Of a stretch of 64,000 bases of DNA, positions 53,989 through 62,560 are shown piece after piece; positions within the stretch are counted from its first letter, which is position 1, and the number at the start of each line of letters is the position of its first letter. The position numbers and the translations under genes were made by a program. The DNA comes from Pseudomonadales bacterium. Lineage in GTDB: Bacteria > Pseudomonadota > Gammaproteobacteria > Pseudomonadales > Azotimanducaceae. The notes under the pieces are model-generated. The model saw only the letters and a list, made by a program, of their open reading frames with translations, was not told the DNA's origin and ran no database searches. The DNA lies in the NCBI GenBank assembly GCA_028285415.1, contig JANQPF010000032.1:1-64000 (forward strand). Reading direction: 5' to 3'.

Positions 53989-54017
53989 AGTATGTGAGGG
54001 GCAAAACCGTCAGTCAA
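53989..54017 (-). promoter_or_regulatory. Candidate promoter for the Rieske ferredoxin gene
   Basis: On the minus strand, TTGACT (54017-54012) and CATACT (53994-53989) are separated by 17 bases, matching five and four of six consensus positions. The start would lie about ten bases before the ferredoxin start codon. Confidence 0.45.
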
Positions 54018-54025
54018 GACGGTTT
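54004..54025. promoter_or_regulatory. Inverted repeat in divergent intergenic region
   Basis: AAACCGTC and GACGGTTT form a perfect eight-base inverted repeat with a six-base spacer between the Rieske ferredoxin and MDR reductase genes. The -35 hexamer of the candidate ferredoxin promoter falls in the spacer, so a regulator bound here could block it. A possible -10 (CATAAT, 54046-54051) for the MDR gene is 20 bases away. Confidence 0.45.
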
Positions 54026-54082
54026 CCCTGCAGGGCATCGTTCGACATAATTTCGCTCCCAGTTACCCGCCTGACAAACGAC

Positions 54083-55102
54083 ATGAATGATGCAACCGCC
54101 GCCAACAACCGCCAGTACCTGCTCGCCGCGCGCCCCCAGGGTATGGTCAAAACGAGCGACTTCGAATACCGCCAGATTGACATACCCGAGATTGGTCCGG
54201 GTGAGGTCCTGATCCGCACCACGCGCATCTCGCTGGACCCGTCCATGCGCGGACAGATGGAAAACCGCGCAGACTATGTGGCACCGCTCGAAATCGGCGA
54301 CGTCATGCGTGCCGGGGGTACGGGTGAGGTTGTTGCCTCAAACAACGAACGGTACAAGGTTGGTGACAAGGTCACGGGCACATTTGGCATGCAGGACTAC
54401 TGCGTCAGCGACGGGAAGAACCCGCCTTTCCGCGTCTACCCATCCGACATCAGTCCTGAACAGGCGCTCGGCGTGCTGGGCGGTACCGGCATGACCGCCT
54501 ACTTCGGCCTCCTGGATCTGGGTGAACCCAAAGCGGGCGACATGGTCGTGATATCGGGCGCTGCGGGGGCAACGGGCAGCGTCGCGGGACAGATTGCCAA
54601 GATCAAAGGTTGCACCGTCGTCGGCATGGCAGGCAGCGACGAAAAATGCCGCTGGCTGACCGAAGAGCTCGGCTTCGACGCCGCTATCAACTACAAAACC
54701 CAGGACGTGGCCTCCGAACTCGACCGACTCTGCCCCGACGGCATCAACATATACTTCGACAACGTCGGCGGTGAGATTCTGGATATCTGCCTTGAGCGCA
54801 TTGCCATGAATGCCCGCGTCGTGATCTGCGGCGGCATCAGCCGCTACAACGCCGAAGGTCCGGTTCCAGGACCAAAAAACTACTTCAACCTGGTGTTTCG
54901 CCGCGCGCGGATGGAAGGGTTCATTGTGCTCGACTACGCAGCCCGGTTTCCCGAGGCCATAGCCGAGATGCAGGCCTGGATGGAGCAGGGTCTGATCAAG
55001 CAGCATGCAACCGTGATCGAAGGCTTCGAGAATCTACCCAGCGCGCTGATACAGCTCTTCGAAGGCGTCAACACGGGCAAGCTGATGGTGAAGGTCGACT
55101 GA
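54083..55102 (+). CDS. Zinc-free MDR-family NADP-dependent alkenal/one oxidoreductase
   Basis: A 339-residue medium-chain dehydrogenase/reductase of the CurA / prostaglandin-reductase type. It has RISLDPSMRGQMENRADY, GTGMTAYFGLLDLG, SGAAGATGSVAGQIAK (NADP site) and YFDNVGGEILD. The catalytic and structural zinc ligands are absent, as is normal for this branch. It reduces or oxidises the alpha,beta-double bond of enones and similar compounds. It is encoded alone, divergent from the Rieske gene across a palindromic region and convergent with the ThuA gene. Confidence 0.92.
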   Translation: MNDATAANNRQYLLAARPQGMVKTSDFEYRQIDIPEIGPGEVLIRTTRISLDPSMRGQMENRADYVAPLEIGDVMRAGGTGEVVASNNERYKVGDKVTGTFGMQDYCVSDGKNPPFRVYPSDISPEQALGVLGGTGMTAYFGLLDLGEPKAGDMVVISGAAGATGSVAGQIAKIKGCTVVGMAGSDEKCRWLTEELGFDAAINYKTQDVASELDRLCPDGINIYFDNVGGEILDICLERIAMNARVVICGGISRYNAEGPVPGPKNYFNLVFRRARMEGFIVLDYAARFPEAIAEMQAWMEQGLIKQHATVIEGFENLPSALIQLFEGVNTGKLMVKVD

Positions 55103-55109
55103 AGAGGCA

Positions 55110-55880
55110 TTACCGCTCAGCGACCCAGCGAATGGCGTTGCCGAGCAGCTGACGGAAACAGGGATTGGCGTACGCCTGCGGGTCATCACCGCACTGCAGA
55201 TAAACGATGCGGCTCTTGCCCACGGTCCTCGTCCAGCCAATCAGATTGCTGCCCGGCTCGTGCTCCCAGCCGTCGTTGTCGAACATTTTACCGTCGCGCA
55301 CCACGGCGGCTGCCGAATAGAAGTTATCCCGAACGAACGCGTGGTCACTCACGAGGAGAGGCTCGACGTCGTCTTCGAACACTTCGTAGAGATACAGCTC
55401 GTCCGTGATTGAGAACTGTGACGGCACGCCCTCGGTCACCGGGTGATCCGCCACGACGCTCACGTTGTGCGTCACCTCGTGGCGGTAGCCCGAGTCCTGA
55501 CACTGTACGCCGCGCAGGGATCCCGGCATGTACAGAAAACGTCCGCCGATGATCTCCGCGTATTCGTCCCAGGCTGGCCAGCCCGCAATGGCGTGGTGCA
55601 GAAAAACGAAGCCGTGCCCGGACGCCACCAGCTCGAGAAACCGCTCGCGATAGCGCGGTGTGGGTTCCAGAAACTCCGGACCGCCGGGTTGGAAATTGAT
55701 CCCCGGCATGTCGTAGAGCACAAACGCATCGTATGCGTCGGCCTCATCGACGTTGAAAAGCGCCTGGGCGGCCGGCTGCTCGACGAGGGTCCAATTGACG
55801 TGCTCGAGCTCGTCGAAGACCGCGTAGAACGGTTCGCGCTCGTACGGATGGCCCTTGGTGACTAGAAGAATTTCCTGCAT
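55110..55880 (-). CDS. ThuA-domain protein
   Basis: A 256-residue glutamine-amidotransferase-like protein of the ThuA family: EILLVTKGHPYEREPFYAVFDE, YDAFVLYDMPGINF, GFVFLHHAIAGWPAWDEYAEIIGGRF and a C-terminal RIVYLQCGDDPQAYANPCFRQLLGNAI (read in parts). The fold lacks the Cys of true amidotransferases. Members are linked to sugar use (trehalose utilisation), but their biochemical role is not settled. The ATG at 55880 has a GGGGAG site and matches the family N-terminus. It is divergent from the TetR gene. Confidence 0.85.
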   Translation of the reverse strand: MQEILLVTKGHPYEREPFYAVFDELEHVNWTLVEQPAAQALFNVDEADAYDAFVLYDMPGINFQPGGPEFLEPTPRYRERFLELVASGHGFVFLHHAIAGWPAWDEYAEIIGGRFLYMPGSLRGVQCQDSGYRHEVTHNVSVVADHPVTEGVPSQFSITDELYLYEVFEDDVEPLLVSDHAFVRDNFYSAAAVVRDGKMFDNDGWEHEPGSNLIGWTRTVGKSRIVYLQCGDDPQAYANPCFRQLLGNAIRWVAER

Positions 55881-55929
55881 CGCTCTCCCCCCTCTGCCCA
55901 CGTTGGCTCGCTTCGGCTGAACCACTACA

Positions 55930-56643
55930 ATGACAGGCCATTTCAAAGCAAGGGCGCCCCCTTTGGCAAGCGAGACAAGCCAGACTGTCGCTCCGAGTGC
56001 CACTGCCCGCAAGGGTGAGCTCACCTGGCAACAGACCAAAAGTCAGCTCACACGCAACGCCATCCTGCAGGCTGCCGTGGACTGTTTCTACGAGCTCGGT
56101 TATGCCAACACCACAACCGAGAACATTGCCAACCGGGCTGGCGTCAGCCGCGGCGCGATGCTGCATCACTTCCCGAACCGCAACGACCTGATTCAAGCGA
56201 CGGTTCGCTACCTTAACCAGCAGCGCATCGAAGGATTTGCCCGGGAAGAATCGGCCGCCCAGCGTGGCGCCGAGTATTCCCGCATTGAAGAAGGCATCGA
56301 CGCCTACTGGGAGCTGTTGAAGTCGCCCGTGTTCATCGTCTTCAACGAACTCAAGGTGGCATCGCGCACCGACCCCGAGCTTGCTGCGGCCGTGCGCCCG
56401 GCGCTCATCGAATTCGAGTCCGCCTGGTACGCCGCCGTCAAAGACGTGTTTCCCGATCTTGCCCTGTCCGAGGCCTTCGAACGCGCCAACTATCTCACCA
56501 AATTTCTGCTCGAGGGCATGGCTGTCGCTCGCACGACCGGCGGCGAAAAAGTCCCGGAGCAGATGATGCTGGCCTGGTTGAAACGCGAGCTGCGGCGCAG
56601 CTTTCAAGACGTCCTCGGCTCGGTCAAACGCAAAGAGGTGTGA
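55930..56643 (+). CDS. TetR/AcrR-family transcriptional regulator
   Basis: A 237-residue repressor-type regulator. A helix-turn-helix near residues 35-85 shows RNAILQAAVDCFYELGYANTTTENIANRAGVSRGAMLHHF (read in parts), and the C-terminal helices form the ligand-binding domain. It stops two bases before the P450 start codon and is co-transcribed with it, so it probably controls the P450 and neighbouring catabolic genes. The ligand is probably an acyl-CoA or hydrophobic substrate. Confidence 0.92.
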   Translation: MTGHFKARAPPLASETSQTVAPSATARKGELTWQQTKSQLTRNAILQAAVDCFYELGYANTTTENIANRAGVSRGAMLHHFPNRNDLIQATVRYLNQQRIEGFAREESAAQRGAEYSRIEEGIDAYWELLKSPVFIVFNELKVASRTDPELAAAVRPALIEFESAWYAAVKDVFPDLALSEAFERANYLTKFLLEGMAVARTTGGEKVPEQMMLAWLKRELRRSFQDVLGSVKRKEV

Positions 56644-56645
56644 TC

Positions 56646-57884
56646 ATGAGCGATCTGGTCGACGCGCACAGTCTGGCGGAAATCGACATTCAGGAATGTC
56701 CGTGGGACTACTACCGCGACATGCACAAGCGTGGTTTTTACTTCGACGAGCACCTCGGCATGTACGTTTGCGCAAACTACAAGCTGATGCGCGAGATCAT
56801 GCGCAACACGCGAGTCTTCTCCAACGTCAACAGCCAGAACATTGCGCACATGCGCCCGCCACCGCCGGAGGTGGTCGAGCTGCAGAAAGCCTCCGAGCGC
56901 CCCGTGAACATTCTTGTCTCATCGGACCCTCCGGAACACGGACGCGTGCGCAGCCTTCTCGATGACCCCTTCCGCTCGCGGGAGATCATGCAGCGCAGAC
57001 CGCAGATCCGCGAGATCGTGAATCAAGCGATTGATGGGTTCATCGACCGCGGCGAGTGTGAGGTTGTGACCGAGTTTGCAATCCCTATTCCGGTCACCGT
57101 CATCGCCGACGTGCTGGGGCTCGACCGCAGCTACGCCGGCAAGATCAAGCTGTGGTCGGACGCTTCGGTGGAACCGCTCGGCATGATGATCAGCGATGAG
57201 CGATGGATCGAATGTGCTCGAGAAATCAAACACTTTCAGGATTTCATTACCGAGGAGCTGAACGCACGCAGAGACGATCCACGGGAAGATCTGCTGACGC
57301 ACCTGGTGACGTCGCGCGACCCCGACGGCAATCCGCTGACTCTCGGTGAAATGCTCGGCGTCACCCAGCAGCTCCTCGTGGCGGGCAACGAAACCACCAC
57401 CAACGGCATCGCCGCGGGCGTTCAGCTTCTGATCGAGAATCCCGACCAGCAGCAGCGGCTGCGCGACGAGCCGGAGCACATGCTCACGTTCGTCAATGAG
57501 GCGCTGCGCCTCGAGTCACCCGTCCAGGGACTTTTCCGCGTGGTCCTCGAAGACACGGAAATCGAAGGGACTGCCGTGCCCGCCGGTGCCCGCATCATGC
57601 TGCGCTACGCCGCGGCCAATCGCGATCCGGGTAAGTATCAAGGGCCCGACAAGCTCGACGTCTGCCGCCGCAATGCGGGCACGCACGTGGGTTTCGGCGC
57701 AGGCATTCACCACTGTCTCGGTGCCAACCTGGCGCGTGAGGAGATGTTGCAGGCTTTCACCCTGCTGCTCGAACGTGTGGAAAACCTCGCGTTTGCGACC
57801 GACGCGCCACTCGAGCATCACCCGTCGATGATTCTGCGCGGCTTGAAAGCCCTGCCGATCGCTTTCCGTATGCGTTCAGCCTGA
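56646..57884 (+). CDS. Cytochrome P450
   Basis: A 412-residue soluble bacterial P450. It has the oxygen-activation helix LVAGNETTTNG, the E-x2-R motif in EALRLES, and the heme-binding loop FGAGIHHCLGANLAREEM with thiolate ligand Cys357. N-terminal length and lack of a membrane helix show a class I enzyme that needs a ferredoxin and reductase. Relatives hydroxylate terpenes, steroids or fatty acids. The ATG at 56646 has GAGG seven bases before it; the GTG at 56640 is an alternative. The TetR stop is two bases upstream. Confidence 0.95.
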   Translation: MSDLVDAHSLAEIDIQECPWDYYRDMHKRGFYFDEHLGMYVCANYKLMREIMRNTRVFSNVNSQNIAHMRPPPPEVVELQKASERPVNILVSSDPPEHGRVRSLLDDPFRSREIMQRRPQIREIVNQAIDGFIDRGECEVVTEFAIPIPVTVIADVLGLDRSYAGKIKLWSDASVEPLGMMISDERWIECAREIKHFQDFITEELNARRDDPREDLLTHLVTSRDPDGNPLTLGEMLGVTQQLLVAGNETTTNGIAAGVQLLIENPDQQQRLRDEPEHMLTFVNEALRLESPVQGLFRVVLEDTEIEGTAVPAGARIMLRYAAANRDPGKYQGPDKLDVCRRNAGTHVGFGAGIHHCLGANLAREEMLQAFTLLLERVENLAFATDAPLEHHPSMILRGLKALPIAFRMRSA

Positions 57885-57889
57885 GGGGC

Positions 57890-59407
57890 CTATTCTTCCC
57901 AGAACGGCGCACGCAGCTTGCGCTTGTTGATCTTGCCCATGGTGTTGCGGCCGAGGTCGTCCACCCAGTCGAGGCTCCGCGGACACTTGTAGTGGGAAAG
58001 CTGGTCGCGGCACCAGGCGAGCACTTCCTCGGCGGGCACCGGCTCACCCTTGGCAATGGCGAGCGCCTTCAGCTCCTCACCCATTTCTGCATGCGGCACC
58101 CCAATACAGGCGACGTCGAGAATGGCGGGGTGCTCGATCAGGACCTGTTCTGCCTCCGCGGGGTAAATATTCACACCGCCGGAAACGACCATGTCGCTGA
58201 AGCGATCCGTAATGAAGACATAGCCGTCCTCGTTCATGTAGGCAATTTCACCCAGCGTGAAAACGCCGGGCGCTATGTGCGCCGCCGCGGACTTCTCCGG
58301 ATCGTTGTGATAAATGACACCACGCCCGGTCTCGTCCTTGAAGAAGAGCCGTCCTTCTTCGTTGGGACCGAGCTCGTTGCCGTCATCGTCGAGAATGAGG
58401 GCGGTAAAAGGCGGGATGGCCTTGCCGACGGATCCCGGGTTCTCCATCCACTCTTCCGAGGTAATCATGCAGGTTGTGCCCACCTCGCTTGCGCCGTAGG
58501 CATCGACGAACACCGGCCCCCACCATTCGATCATCGCCTTCTTGACGTCCACCGGACATTTGGCGCCGGTGTGCGAAATGCTGGTCAGCGAGCTCACGTC
58601 GTATCTGGCTTTGACGTCGTCGGGTAACGCGAGCAGACGCACGAAGTGGGTTGGCACCATGACGCTGTTGCCAACCTTATACTTTTCAATAGCTTGCAAC
58701 GTTTTCTCAGCATCGAATCGACCTAGAATCACGCTTGCTACACCCGCCGCGAGCAGCCGCGCACCGGACAGCGGTCCGGTGTGATACATGGGCCCAACGA
58801 CCATGTGAACGCCACGGTCGGCCCGCGGGTCCATTTTCAGGTTGGCGAGATGTTCACCCACCGTGTCGCCACCGGCGAACATGGTCGGCGGCAGCTCCGT
58901 GCCTTTCGGCCGGCCCGTGGTGCCGGAGGTATAGAGCAGATTCGGGCGCGGTGCGCGGGATTCGTCCGCCGGTTCTGCCGACTGCTCGGCAAGCCACGCT
59001 TCCCAGGGCAACGCCCCCTCGGCTTCGCCGTGCCAGGCAACGACGACCGGCACCCCCGTCTGGGCGGCAGCGTCCACCGCCCGCTCGAGGGTTCTGGCGT
59101 CTGCAAAAAGGACACGCACCCCGGCATCACCGAGGATGTAGGCCACCTCATCCGCCGTCAGGTGAAAATTGACCGGCACCACCGAAGCACCGGCAATCAG
59201 ACCACCAAGATTTGCCATTGCGGTCTCCACCGCATTTTCGGCAAAGACGGCCACGCGGCGATTCTCGCCGAGATCGTATTGATTCAAACCGTTGGCAACG
59301 CGATTCAACGTATCGTCGATGTCCGCCCAGGTCATCTCCCGGTTTTCGTCGCGGAGCGCAATTTCCTGCGGCCGGGAGACGGCCAGTTCAGCGCTGAATG
59401 TTGGCAC
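57890..59407 (-). CDS. Acyl-CoA synthetase (AMP-forming)
   Basis: A 505-residue ANL-superfamily enzyme. It has the P-loop-like LLYTSGTTGRPKGTELP, the adenylate motifs VDAYGASEVGTTCMI and YMNEDGYVFITDRFSDMVVSGGVNIYPAEAEQVL (read in parts) and a C-terminal domain ending in GKINKRKLRAPF with the catalytic Lys. It activates a carboxylic acid to its CoA ester via an acyl-adenylate. The P450 gene ends six bases from its stop, convergently. The GTG start faces the aco-type operon across a palindromic divergent region. Confidence 0.92.
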   Translation of the reverse strand: MPTFSAELAVSRPQEIALRDENREMTWADIDDTLNRVANGLNQYDLGENRRVAVFAENAVETAMANLGGLIAGASVVPVNFHLTADEVAYILGDAGVRVLFADARTLERAVDAAAQTGVPVVVAWHGEAEGALPWEAWLAEQSAEPADESRAPRPNLLYTSGTTGRPKGTELPPTMFAGGDTVGEHLANLKMDPRADRGVHMVVGPMYHTGPLSGARLLAAGVASVILGRFDAEKTLQAIEKYKVGNSVMVPTHFVRLLALPDDVKARYDVSSLTSISHTGAKCPVDVKKAMIEWWGPVFVDAYGASEVGTTCMITSEEWMENPGSVGKAIPPFTALILDDDGNELGPNEEGRLFFKDETGRGVIYHNDPEKSAAAHIAPGVFTLGEIAYMNEDGYVFITDRFSDMVVSGGVNIYPAEAEQVLIEHPAILDVACIGVPHAEMGEELKALAIAKGEPVPAEEVLAWCRDQLSHYKCPRSLDWVDDLGRNTMGKINKRKLRAPFWEE

Positions 59408-59428
59408 TTGGTGTTCCCCCCAAAATTG

Positions 59429-59451
59429 GAACGCGTTATTATAATCCGTTC
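59429..59451. promoter_or_regulatory. Candidate operator overlapping divergent -10 hexamers
   Basis: A 23-base inverted repeat with outer arms GAACG/CGTTC and inner arms TTAT/ATAA, nine of eleven pairs matched around a single central base. A TATAAT hexamer lies on the plus strand (59440-59445), and another reads on the minus strand (59443-59438), so the repeat covers both -10 regions. This is the size and symmetry of a TetR- or FadR-type operator. No regulator gene is adjacent; the TetR gene is about 3 kb away. Confidence 0.5.
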
Positions 59452-59519
59452 GTTTATATCAAACCATTCTACGCGATACACTTTGCCGTCCAACGGGCGG
59501 TCTTGAAGGGGGACACGTT

Positions 59520-60491
59520 TTGAGCGAAGAAATCAGCAACGACACGCTGCTCGATCTGCATCGGCGCATGGTGCGCATCCGCCGGTTCGAGGAAACGGCC
59601 GGCAAGATGATGGAGGACGGCAAGATTCCCGGCGCCCTGCATCTTTACGTCGGAGAAGAGGCCGTTGCCTCCGGTGTCATGGCCCATCTTTCGAACGACG
59701 ATCAGATCACCTCCACCCACCGCGGCCACGGCCATCTCATCGCCAAGGGCGGCGAGTTCGACCGCATGTTCGCGGAGCTCTTCGGCCGCGAAACCGGCTA
59801 TTGCAAAGGCAAAGGCGGCAGCATGCACATCTCCAACATGGAGCTCGGCATGCTCGGTGCCAACGGCATCGTCGGCGGCGGTCCGCCGATTGCCATGGGC
59901 GCGGGTTTCTCCAACAAGTTCCGCAAGACCAACAACGTCGCCTGCTGCTTCTTCGGCGACGGGGCGAGCAACGAAGGATCCTTTCACGAGGCGGCCAACA
60001 TGGCGGCGCTCTACAAGCTGCCCGTCGTTTTCGTTTGCGAAAACAACGGCTACGGTGAGTACACCCCGCAGGCCAACCATCAGGCCATCGTCGACGTGGC
60101 AGACCGCGCTCCCGGTTATGGTATGCCGGGCGTGATCGTCGATGGCATGGACGTCATTGCTGTGTACGAAGCCGCCGGTGAAGCCATTGCGCGGGCGCGT
60201 GCCGGTGAAGGACCGACGCTCTTGGAATGCAAAACCTACCGCTACTACGACCACGTTGGCGTGCGCGGCATGGGCCTCAACTACCGTACCGACGAAGAGG
60301 TTGAAGAGTGGCAGAAAAAGGATCCGATCGACCAGTTCGAAGCGCGCCTCGCCGAACAGGGCATTCTGAGCGCAGGCGACGCCGGTAAAGTGCACGATGA
60401 GACGCTGGCTGAGATCGAAGCCGCGATCAAGTTTGCCGAGGACAGTCCTTATCCGGACCCGAGCGCCATCACCGAAGACGTATACGCATAA
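59520..60491 (+). CDS. acoA: 2-oxoacid/acetoin dehydrogenase E1 component, alpha subunit
   Basis: A 323-residue thiamine-pyrophosphate enzyme subunit. It shows MVRIRRFEETAGKMMEDGKI, LYVGEEAVASGVMAHLS, TSTHRGHGHLIAKG, YCKGKGGSMHI and the TPP motif FFGDGASNEGSFHEAANMAALYKLPVVFVCENNGYGEY (read in parts; GDG...NN). It forms a heterotetramer with the beta subunit. Start is TTG with AAGGGGG upstream. The order alpha, beta, AcoX, E2 recalls the acetoin dehydrogenase (aco) operon, but pyruvate or branched-chain substrates are not excluded. Confidence 0.9.
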   Translation: MSEEISNDTLLDLHRRMVRIRRFEETAGKMMEDGKIPGALHLYVGEEAVASGVMAHLSNDDQITSTHRGHGHLIAKGGEFDRMFAELFGRETGYCKGKGGSMHISNMELGMLGANGIVGGGPPIAMGAGFSNKFRKTNNVACCFFGDGASNEGSFHEAANMAALYKLPVVFVCENNGYGEYTPQANHQAIVDVADRAPGYGMPGVIVDGMDVIAVYEAAGEAIARARAGEGPTLLECKTYRYYDHVGVRGMGLNYRTDEEVEEWQKKDPIDQFEARLAEQGILSAGDAGKVHDETLAEIEAAIKFAEDSPYPDPSAITEDVYA

Positions 60492-60502
60492 GGACACAGA
60501 CA

Positions 60503-61504
60503 ATGGCTGAAGCAGAACAAATCAAACCACGTACCCTGCCCTACGTCTCGGCAATCGCCGAGGGCGTGCGCACCGTTATGCAGGAACAACCCGACGCGTT
60601 TGTTGCCGGCGAAGACGTCGCGGGCGCCGGCGGCGTCTACGGCTACTACACCGGCATCCTGCAGGAGTTCGGGCCGGAACGCGTCTACGACACACCCATT
60701 TCCGAGGAAGGCATCGTGGGGCTCGGCGTGGGTGCCGCGGCAACCGGCTGCCGCCCCATCATCGACCTCATGTTCATGGACTTTCTCGGCGAATGCATGG
60801 ATGAGGTTGCCAATCAGCTGGCGAAGATGCGCTACATGTTCGGCGGCGCGGCAACCCTGCCGGTCACGATGCTGACCATGGCCGGTGCGGGTGCAAGCCT
60901 TGCAGCACAGCACAGCCAGAGCCTCGAAGCGTGGATCTGCCATCTGCCCGGGCTCAAAGTGTGTATGCCCATCACACCCTACGACGCCAAAGGGATGATC
61001 ATCGCCGCCGCGCGGGATGACAATCCGGTCATCGTCGTGCTCAACAAGATGAGCCTTGCCGTGCAGGGTGAAGTGCCGGAAGAGTCCTACACCGTACCGC
61101 TCGGCGAGGCCAACGTTGTACGGCCCGGGTCCAACTACACCATCATCGCGTTCGGCCGGATGCTGACGGAAGCGCTGAAGGCGGCTGACAAGCTGAAGGA
61201 GCTTGGCGTTGACGCAGAGGTCATTGATCCGCGCACCCTGCAGCCGTTCGATACCGCAACGGTAGTCAACTCAGTGAAGAAAACCCACCGCGCGATGATT
61301 GTGCACGAAGCTGTGCGCTTCGGTGGCTTCGGCGGCGAGATCGCCGCGCAGATCCAGGAAGAAGCGTTCGACTATCTCGACGCGCCCGTGGCACGCGTTG
61401 GCGCTCCCTTCTCTCCTGTGCCCTTCAGCCCCGCGCTGGAACAGCACTACGTGCCCAACGCGGATCGCATCGTCGAAGAGGCAAAGAAGCAGCTGGGGCT
61501 TTAG
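60503..61504 (+). CDS. acoB: 2-oxoacid/acetoin dehydrogenase E1 component, beta subunit
   Basis: A 333-residue transketolase-like subunit: GEDVAGAGGVYGYYTGILQEFGPERVYDTPISEEGIVGLGVGAAATG (read in parts) and IDPRTLQPFDTATVVNSVKKTHRAMIVHEA (read in parts). It contributes the C-terminal transketolase domain and part of the active site with AcoA. It lies eleven bases after acoA with an AAGGA ribosome-binding site, and 27 bases before the AcoX gene. Confidence 0.92.
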   Translation: MAEAEQIKPRTLPYVSAIAEGVRTVMQEQPDAFVAGEDVAGAGGVYGYYTGILQEFGPERVYDTPISEEGIVGLGVGAAATGCRPIIDLMFMDFLGECMDEVANQLAKMRYMFGGAATLPVTMLTMAGAGASLAAQHSQSLEAWICHLPGLKVCMPITPYDAKGMIIAAARDDNPVIVVLNKMSLAVQGEVPEESYTVPLGEANVVRPGSNYTIIAFGRMLTEALKAADKLKELGVDAEVIDPRTLQPFDTATVVNSVKKTHRAMIVHEAVRFGGFGGEIAAQIQEEAFDYLDAPVARVGAPFSPVPFSPALEQHYVPNADRIVEEAKKQLGL

Positions 61505-61531
61505 AGGCAGCGAGGACAGGGCACTAGCTCC

Positions 61532-62506
61532 ATGGGGAAAATTGGGCTGCTGGCAAATCCAGCGTCCGGCAAGGACGTGCGCCGCCTGGTGGCGCGCGCC
61601 TCGGTCTTCGACAACCAGGAAAAGCGGGCCATTGTCCGCCGCGTCATCGTGGGTGCGCTCGCCGCCGGCTGCCGTGAGTTCGTTTATCACAACGACGCGC
61701 ACGGTATTGTCGAGCAGGCGCTGGAGGAAGTTGGCGGCGATGTCTGCGCTACCGCCGTCGATTCGACCCAGATGGGCAATGCGCTCGATACCATATCCGC
61801 GGCGCGGGCGCTGCGTGACGCCGCTTGTGACGTTGTGGTCACGCTGGGCGGCGACGGCACGAACCGGGCGTTCTGCCTGGGCTGGCCTGACGCACCGCTG
61901 TTGCCGATCAGCACCGGCACCAACAACGTGTTCCCCATGCTTACCGAAGCCACGACTGCCGGCGCTGCCGCCGGACTGGTCGCAACCGGGCGGATTGGTG
62001 ACGGTTTCCTGAAGACCCAGAAGTGCATTCACGTGGCGGTTGAGGGCGAGCGGGACGACATGGCGCTGATCGACGCGCTTTTGAGCAACGAGCGATTTGT
62101 GGGTGCGCGTGCGCTCCTGAAACCGCATCAGTTTCGTTCTGCCCTCCTCACACGGGCAGACCCTGCGGCCACGGGCATCACCGCCATTGGCGGTCTGATG
62201 CATCCCATCGACGCCGACGCCGACTCCGGCCTCTGGCTGGAATTTGGCGCCGGTGGCTCCACGGTCAACGCACCCATCGCACCAGGACTTTACGAAGACG
62301 TTGATGTGACCGCATTTCAACCGCTCGCGCTGGAGCAGACCGTGCGCTGCTCCGGGCCCGGAGTACTGGCTTTCGATGGAGAACGGGAGCGGACCCTGCA
62401 GCCCGACCAGGAGGCACGCCTGACCATCAACCGCGGCGGGCCGCGCGTGGTCAACGTACCCGCTGCTCTGCACAGGGCGGCTGAAATCGGCATCTTCAGG
62501 CGTTAG
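61532..62506 (+). CDS. acoX: ATP-NAD kinase-like protein, AcoX type
   Basis: A 324-residue protein of the NAD-kinase/diacylglycerol-kinase-like superfamily. It has GKIGLLANPASGKDVRRL at the start and the phosphate-binding VVTLGGDGTNRAFCLG. AcoX is encoded in many acetoin dehydrogenase operons, but its reaction remains unsettled; a role as an NAD or small-molecule kinase is inferred from the fold. Its presence between the E1 and E2 genes is the main argument for calling this operon aco-like rather than pyruvate dehydrogenase. Confidence 0.82.
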   Translation: MGKIGLLANPASGKDVRRLVARASVFDNQEKRAIVRRVIVGALAAGCREFVYHNDAHGIVEQALEEVGGDVCATAVDSTQMGNALDTISAARALRDAACDVVVTLGGDGTNRAFCLGWPDAPLLPISTGTNNVFPMLTEATTAGAAAGLVATGRIGDGFLKTQKCIHVAVEGERDDMALIDALLSNERFVGARALLKPHQFRSALLTRADPAATGITAIGGLMHPIDADADSGLWLEFGAGGSTVNAPIAPGLYEDVDVTAFQPLALEQTVRCSGPGVLAFDGERERTLQPDQEARLTINRGGPRVVNVPAALHRAAEIGIFRR

Positions 62507-62560
62507 GATCAAAACAGGCGCTGTCGACTGCGGCGCCGCCAAAGAGAAAAAGAGACACAC

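Noticed and set aside
61271-62560. 429-residue minus-strand frame over acoX
   Set aside because: Antisense shadow. The plus-strand gene has the GGDG motif of the NAD kinase family and fits the operon.
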